Source of the DNA: Chlamydiota bacterium
Lineage (GTDB): Bacteria > Chlamydiota > Chlamydiia > Chlamydiales > JAAKFR01
Direction of reading: 5' to 3'
Assembly (NCBI GenBank): GCA_021772455.1
Contig: JAJFLY010000007.1
Location: forward strand, 1 to 62,983
DNA: 62,983 nt
How positions within the stretch are numbered: the stretch's first letter is position 1; each line of letters starts with the position of its first letter. A model generated the notes under the pieces. It searched no databases. It was not told where the DNA came from and saw nothing but the letters and a program-made list of their open reading frames with translations. Positions 60,004 to 62,983 of the stretch are shown piece after piece. The position numbers and the translations under genes were made by a program.

Positions 60004-60293
60004 GATTTCTCCAAAAAGTTTTGTGCAAGTGTAACAAAATTAAGCACGACTTACAAGCTCTCATTAACAAAATATAAAGACCCGCCTCCTCAAGAAGAAA
60101 AAATGTCCTCTAATTAATATTTGATTTTTTTTCTTTGCAGGTTCGCAGAGGTAACATAAAAACCTATCCTACAAGGGATAAGATCTTTTTCTGATTGCAA
60201 TAAAAATTTCTTGATAGAGCTTTGAAAAGCATTATCGTTGAATAAAAAGGAATAGAAATGCGATTATAGTCGGCAAAACAAATCGGAGCACTG

Positions 60294-60758
60294 ATGACTA
60301 AAAATACTCAACAAAATCTTAAAATCGCTATTGAAAAATCGCTTGATAAAACTCAGGCGAAAAAAGAGAAGGAAATATGCCGCTATTTACCAGGACCGCG
60401 CGGTGGTTATATTCACCACTTCACTTTTAAAAAGCTTAAAGAAAAAGAACCAGAAAAGTGCCTCGCTCTTTTAGAAGAGTTTATTTTAAATCCTGCAAAA
60501 CCACGCGAACTCGACCCAACTCCACGTGCTCCTCGCGGCCTAAACCGCAGCAACAATCAAATCAAACTGCCAAATGAAATGGTGAATCGTATCATTCAAA
60601 TCGCCCGCGAGAGTGGCGATGATTCACTACTTTCTAAGATTTTGGCTGCCCGCCCATTGAATCAGGTAAAGCGCGATTTAATTCGCTCTATTCGCGACAA
60701 CAAAGCGAATAACGAGCTTTGGGATGCATACAAAGAAGCTGTCTTAGCAAACGAGTAA
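60294..60758 (+). CDS. Small basic helical protein of unknown function
   Basis: 154 residues. An N-terminal Lys/Glu-rich helix (AIEKSLDKTQAKKEKE) is followed by ICRYLPGPRGGYIHHFTFKKL. A Pro-rich hinge (PTPRAPRGLNRS) leads to a helical end (KLPNEMVNRIIQIARESGDD). It is net basic, so nucleic-acid or nucleoid association is conceivable. No family recognised. The AGCS transporter follows after 3 nt, so they may share an mRNA. 290 bp upstream are without a gene. Confidence 0.65.
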   Translation: MTKNTQQNLKIAIEKSLDKTQAKKEKEICRYLPGPRGGYIHHFTFKKLKEKEPEKCLALLEEFILNPAKPRELDPTPRAPRGLNRSNNQIKLPNEMVNRIIQIARESGDDSLLSKILAARPLNQVKRDLIRSIRDNKANNELWDAYKEAVLANE

Positions 60759-60761
60759 TCG

Positions 60762-62117
60762 TTGTTAACTTTTCTAAATTCTCTCTCCGCTTGGATTTGG
60801 AACCCGCTTTTTTTTGTACTGACGGGTATTGGACTCTTTTTGACATTTCGTCTTAAAGGCGTCCAATTCAAATATTTGATTTTCTCCTTAAAGCAAGCAT
60901 TCTCCTCGCACGATGAAAAGGGCGAGGGTGATATCTCCCATTTTCAAGCTTTGATGACGGCGCTTGCCGCAACCATTGGGATAGGGAATATTGCTGGTGT
61001 TGCCACAGCGATTACGATTGGAGGTATCGGCTCCATTTTTTGGCTCTGGGTGACGGCACTGATCGGGATGGCCCTGAAGTACGGGGAAGCTGCACTCGCG
61101 CTTAAGTACCGCGTCCGTGACAAGAAAAACGAGATGGCAGGTGGGCCGATGTACTACATCGAGCGCGGCCTCGGCTGGAAATGGCTTGCCGTACTCTTTT
61201 CACTCTTTGGGATCCTCGCATCCCTGTTTATCGGAAATGTAATTCAATCCAATTCGATTGCCGCAGCTGTGAACGGCACATTCCAAACAAATCCCTGGTT
61301 TGTAGGACTTGGACTCTCTCTTCTTACTGGCATTGTGCTTATTAAGGGAATCAAGTCGATTGGAAATGTAACGGCTTATTTAGTGCCATTCATGGCGCTT
61401 CTCTATATCACAGGCTGTCTGATCGTCATCGGGTTTAATTTTGCATCAGTTCCTGATGTGATTTGGTCGATTTTCCGCACAGCTTTTACCGGCCAAGCAG
61501 CTGTTGGAGGCTTTACTGGATCAACCCTTATGCTCGCCATGCAAATGGGGGTGACGCGGGGTGTTTTTTCCAACGAATCGGGGCTAGGAAGTGCGCCAAT
61601 TGCCGCTGCAGCTGCAAAATCAGATCTTCCCGGCCACCAAGCGCTCATCTCCATGTCAGGCGCCTTCCTCTCAACTGTGGTTTGCTCATTTACAGCTTTG
61701 GCGATCGGCACATCGGGTGTGCTGGGTCAAACCGGCCCTGATGGAGAGCTGCTCAATGGAACGCTTATGACAATTGCCGCGTTTGATTCGGTAATTCCAT
61801 TTGGAAGCGTTATTGTTGTTATCGGTAGCTTTCTTTTTGGCTACTCAACAATCTTGGGTTGGGCCTACTACGGAGAAAAATGTTGTGAGTACATTTTCGG
61901 GGCAAAAGGAATCTTCTTGTATCGCTTCTTTTTTTCGGTGATCGTGCTGTTTGGCGTTGCCATCCCCCTCAACATCGCCTGGGTACTGGCCGATATCGCA
62001 AATGCATGCATGGCTCTTCCTAACTTAGTTGCACTTTTCATGTTATCAGGAGTGGTTGTGGCTGAAAAGAATGCGTACTTTGCCACACTACGGCTGCATG
62101 AGGCAAAAGCCGTTTAG
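60762..62117 (+). CDS. Sodium:alanine/glycine symporter (AGCS family)
   Basis: 451 residues with about ten transmembrane helices, imports alanine or glycine with sodium. Family signatures are ALMTALAATIGIGNIAGVAT near the N-terminus, EMAGGPMYYIERGLG, and GVTRGVFSNESGLGSAPIAAA. TTG at 60762 is the likely start, 3 nt after the preceding stop; the alternatives are downstream of the first helix. C. trachomatis has one homologue (CT735). Alanine supply suits an organism with D-Ala-dependent wall synthesis. Confidence 0.93.
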   Translation: MLTFLNSLSAWIWNPLFFVLTGIGLFLTFRLKGVQFKYLIFSLKQAFSSHDEKGEGDISHFQALMTALAATIGIGNIAGVATAITIGGIGSIFWLWVTALIGMALKYGEAALALKYRVRDKKNEMAGGPMYYIERGLGWKWLAVLFSLFGILASLFIGNVIQSNSIAAAVNGTFQTNPWFVGLGLSLLTGIVLIKGIKSIGNVTAYLVPFMALLYITGCLIVIGFNFASVPDVIWSIFRTAFTGQAAVGGFTGSTLMLAMQMGVTRGVFSNESGLGSAPIAAAAAKSDLPGHQALISMSGAFLSTVVCSFTALAIGTSGVLGQTGPDGELLNGTLMTIAAFDSVIPFGSVIVVIGSFLFGYSTILGWAYYGEKCCEYIFGAKGIFLYRFFFSVIVLFGVAIPLNIAWVLADIANACMALPNLVALFMLSGVVVAEKNAYFATLRLHEAKAV

Positions 62118-62708
62118 CAACTCTTCCATCTCTTTTTTATTCTCTTTCCACTTCTTTGAGGGAGTGAAGGTCGTAATTGCAACAGAACCATCATTATCGG
62201 AATAAAAATAGAGAAAAACTGTGATTGGATCGATGTTTTGATATTGAATCTCAAAGGTCCACGAAGAGACCTTGATGTGATTGACAAGACGCTCTTCAGA
62301 ACCGAGATCCTTAAACATGATTAAGCTCTCTTTATCCTGACCCAAGACCTTGCTCTGGACAAAATCCTTGTACGCCTCGCGTGAAACATTTTTCTCTTTA
62401 TACGCATAGGTCTTAGCGAATGCCTTTTTCTCAACATCCTTGCCGATAGAGACCTGCTCCTGAAGATCGATGAGCACCAAAGTCCACTCGGAAACATCTT
62501 GACCAGCATCAAAAGGGCTATCGAACAGAATCCACTGCTCGGGATTGTACCAAAGGCAATAGGGAAACTCGACCCCCTCCAAACGAATGGAAGAATCTTT
62601 CGGCTTTTCGTACGCACTTACCTCTGGAGCAATTTTATCTTTCTTGCTACTACCTGCGCAACCAGACAGTAGAACGACCGCAACTAGAAATAGGGACTGG
62701 ATTTTCAT
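62088..62708 (-). CDS. Lipoprotein of unknown function
   Basis: 206 residues. The signal MKIQSLFLVAVVLLSGC has lipobox LLSGC, so the protein is lipidated. The mature part alternates charged and aromatic segments (LWYNPEQWILFDSPFD, VSSWTFEIQYQNIDP, ITVFLYFYSDNDGS) with a beta-like pattern. No domain recognised. It is convergent with the transporter; the 3' ends overlap by 30 nt. The spacing is 99 nt from the IS end. Confidence 0.75.
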   Translation of the reverse strand: MKIQSLFLVAVVLLSGCAGSSKKDKIAPEVSAYEKPKDSSIRLEGVEFPYCLWYNPEQWILFDSPFDAGQDVSEWTLVLIDLQEQVSIGKDVEKKAFAKTYAYKEKNVSREAYKDFVQSKVLGQDKESLIMFKDLGSEERLVNHIKVSSWTFEIQYQNIDPITVFLYFYSDNDGSVAITTFTPSKKWKENKKEMEELLNGFCLMQP

Positions 62709-62807
62709 ATTTCAAGACTTAACACTTGTCCCAAATTAATTCTAGTTAGAAAACTTTGAAAACCAAAATCCATATCTGGAATGATCTACAAAGTAATATT
62801 ACCGCAG

Positions 62808-62983
62808 AGACCCTGATTGCTACCTAAACCTCGTCTAGGAACCGTTTGAGTGCGACAGATACAACTGCGGAGCTGAAGGCAAGGGTTCCTCCCTTGCCGA
62901 GGCGACGCAGGCAGTAGATGGCGTGCTCAAACGGTTCCTAGACGAGTGAAGGGTTGCAAAGAAACGAGAAGCTGTAGGCTAAA
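62808..62983 (-). mobile_element. Right end of a second IS copy (truncated by the window)
   Basis: 62808-62829 is the same terminal repeat as the right end of the 9255-9558 element, inverted, and 62830 onward continues with the transposase tail SVALKRFLDEV and stop when read on the minus strand (frame open about 38 codons). The minus-strand frame is closed upstream by TAG at about 62940. The remainder beyond the window is unknown. Confidence 0.65.
62830..62946. repeat. 21-bp perfect inverted repeat flanking a hairpin
   Basis: The 21 bases at 62830-62850, starting CTCGTCTAGGAACC, recur as exact reverse complement at 62926-62946. Inside lies a perfect 8-bp hairpin GGCAAGGG/CCCTTGCC with loop TTCCT (62878-62898). 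The 117-bp unit is nearly symmetric, and both strands encode a tail ending LKRFLDE. It may be a nested or rearranged IS end or a repeated palindromic element. Confidence 0.75.

Noticed and set aside
60004-60293. Possible small RNA or gene in the spacer before the 154-residue protein
   Set aside because: AT-rich, no stable hairpin with T run, and no ORF with a start signal.

Overview
The window is about 63 kb of chromosome from a member of the Chlamydiae, most likely an environmental (Parachlamydiales- or Simkania-like) lineage. The evidence is a set of chlamydial hallmarks: a fused GlyQS glycyl-tRNA synthetase, a fused SecDF, the cysteine-rich envelope pair OmcA/OmcB, the developmental regulator Euo, a SWIB-domain protein, MurA with Asp in place of the catalytic Cys, and the CtcB/CtcC two-component pair whose response regulator lacks a DNA-binding domain. 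Gene order also matches, from memory, two C. trachomatis blocks: glgA-pgsA-glyQS (CT798-796), and most of CT441-CT470 (tsp, omcB, omcA, gltX, euo, recJ, secDF, uppS, cdsA, cmk, plsC, argS, murA, yebC, prfB, SWIB, lpxG, ispD, truA, gph, ctcB, ctcC, recO), with local rearrangements.

Layout. 0-9.2 kb: tRNA-Gln, glgA, a PfkB-type sugar kinase, pgsA, a large two-repeat membrane protein, a family-2 glycosyltransferase and glyQS. 9.2-11.9 kb: a 304-bp insertion-sequence remnant with intact inverted ends, an F-box protein, ispF. 12-17.4 kb: omcA/omcB (with a possible 44-codon ORF coupled to omcB), then murA-epmB and a small TPR protein ending in a CaaX-like box. 17.4-25.6 kb: a zinc/cadmium P-type ATPase, argS, a YopT-like cysteine-protease candidate, and the overlapping operon uppS-cdsA-cmk-plsC. 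25.7-36.7 kb: secDF, recJ, euo, tsp, gltX. 36.8-45 kb: an orphan gene, then a minus-strand operon prfB(frameshifted)-GNAT-sprT-yebC-pabB-pabC, then a 671-residue nucleotidyltransferase resembling plant chloroplast UGP3. 45-53.9 kb: SWIB, lpxG, ispD, truA, a HAD phosphatase, an M15-like lipoprotein, tRNA-Leu, a methyltransferase, a YchJ/SEC-C-peptide deformylase fusion, and ctcB/ctcC. 53.9-63 kb: an HsdR-N-like nuclease domain, hpf, rlmN, a Fic AMPylase behind a five-copy operator array, tRNA-Arg, recO, an Inc-like membrane protein with a macrodomain, an alanine/glycine symporter, a lipoprotein, and the end of a second IS copy.

Housekeeping genes cover envelope and lipid synthesis (pgsA, plsC, cdsA, uppS, murA, lpxG, ispD/ispF), translation (argS, gltX, glyQS, prfB, truA, rlmN, epmB, def, hpf) and export (secDF). 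The most interesting material lies at the junctions between conserved blocks: a set of eukaryote-like or effector-like genes (F-box, CaaX-TPR, YopT-like protease, duplicated-domain membrane protein, Fic, Inc-macrodomain) that looks like a scattered host-interaction repertoire inserted into a conserved chlamydial backbone. All functional calls come from reading motifs by eye; no database search was run.
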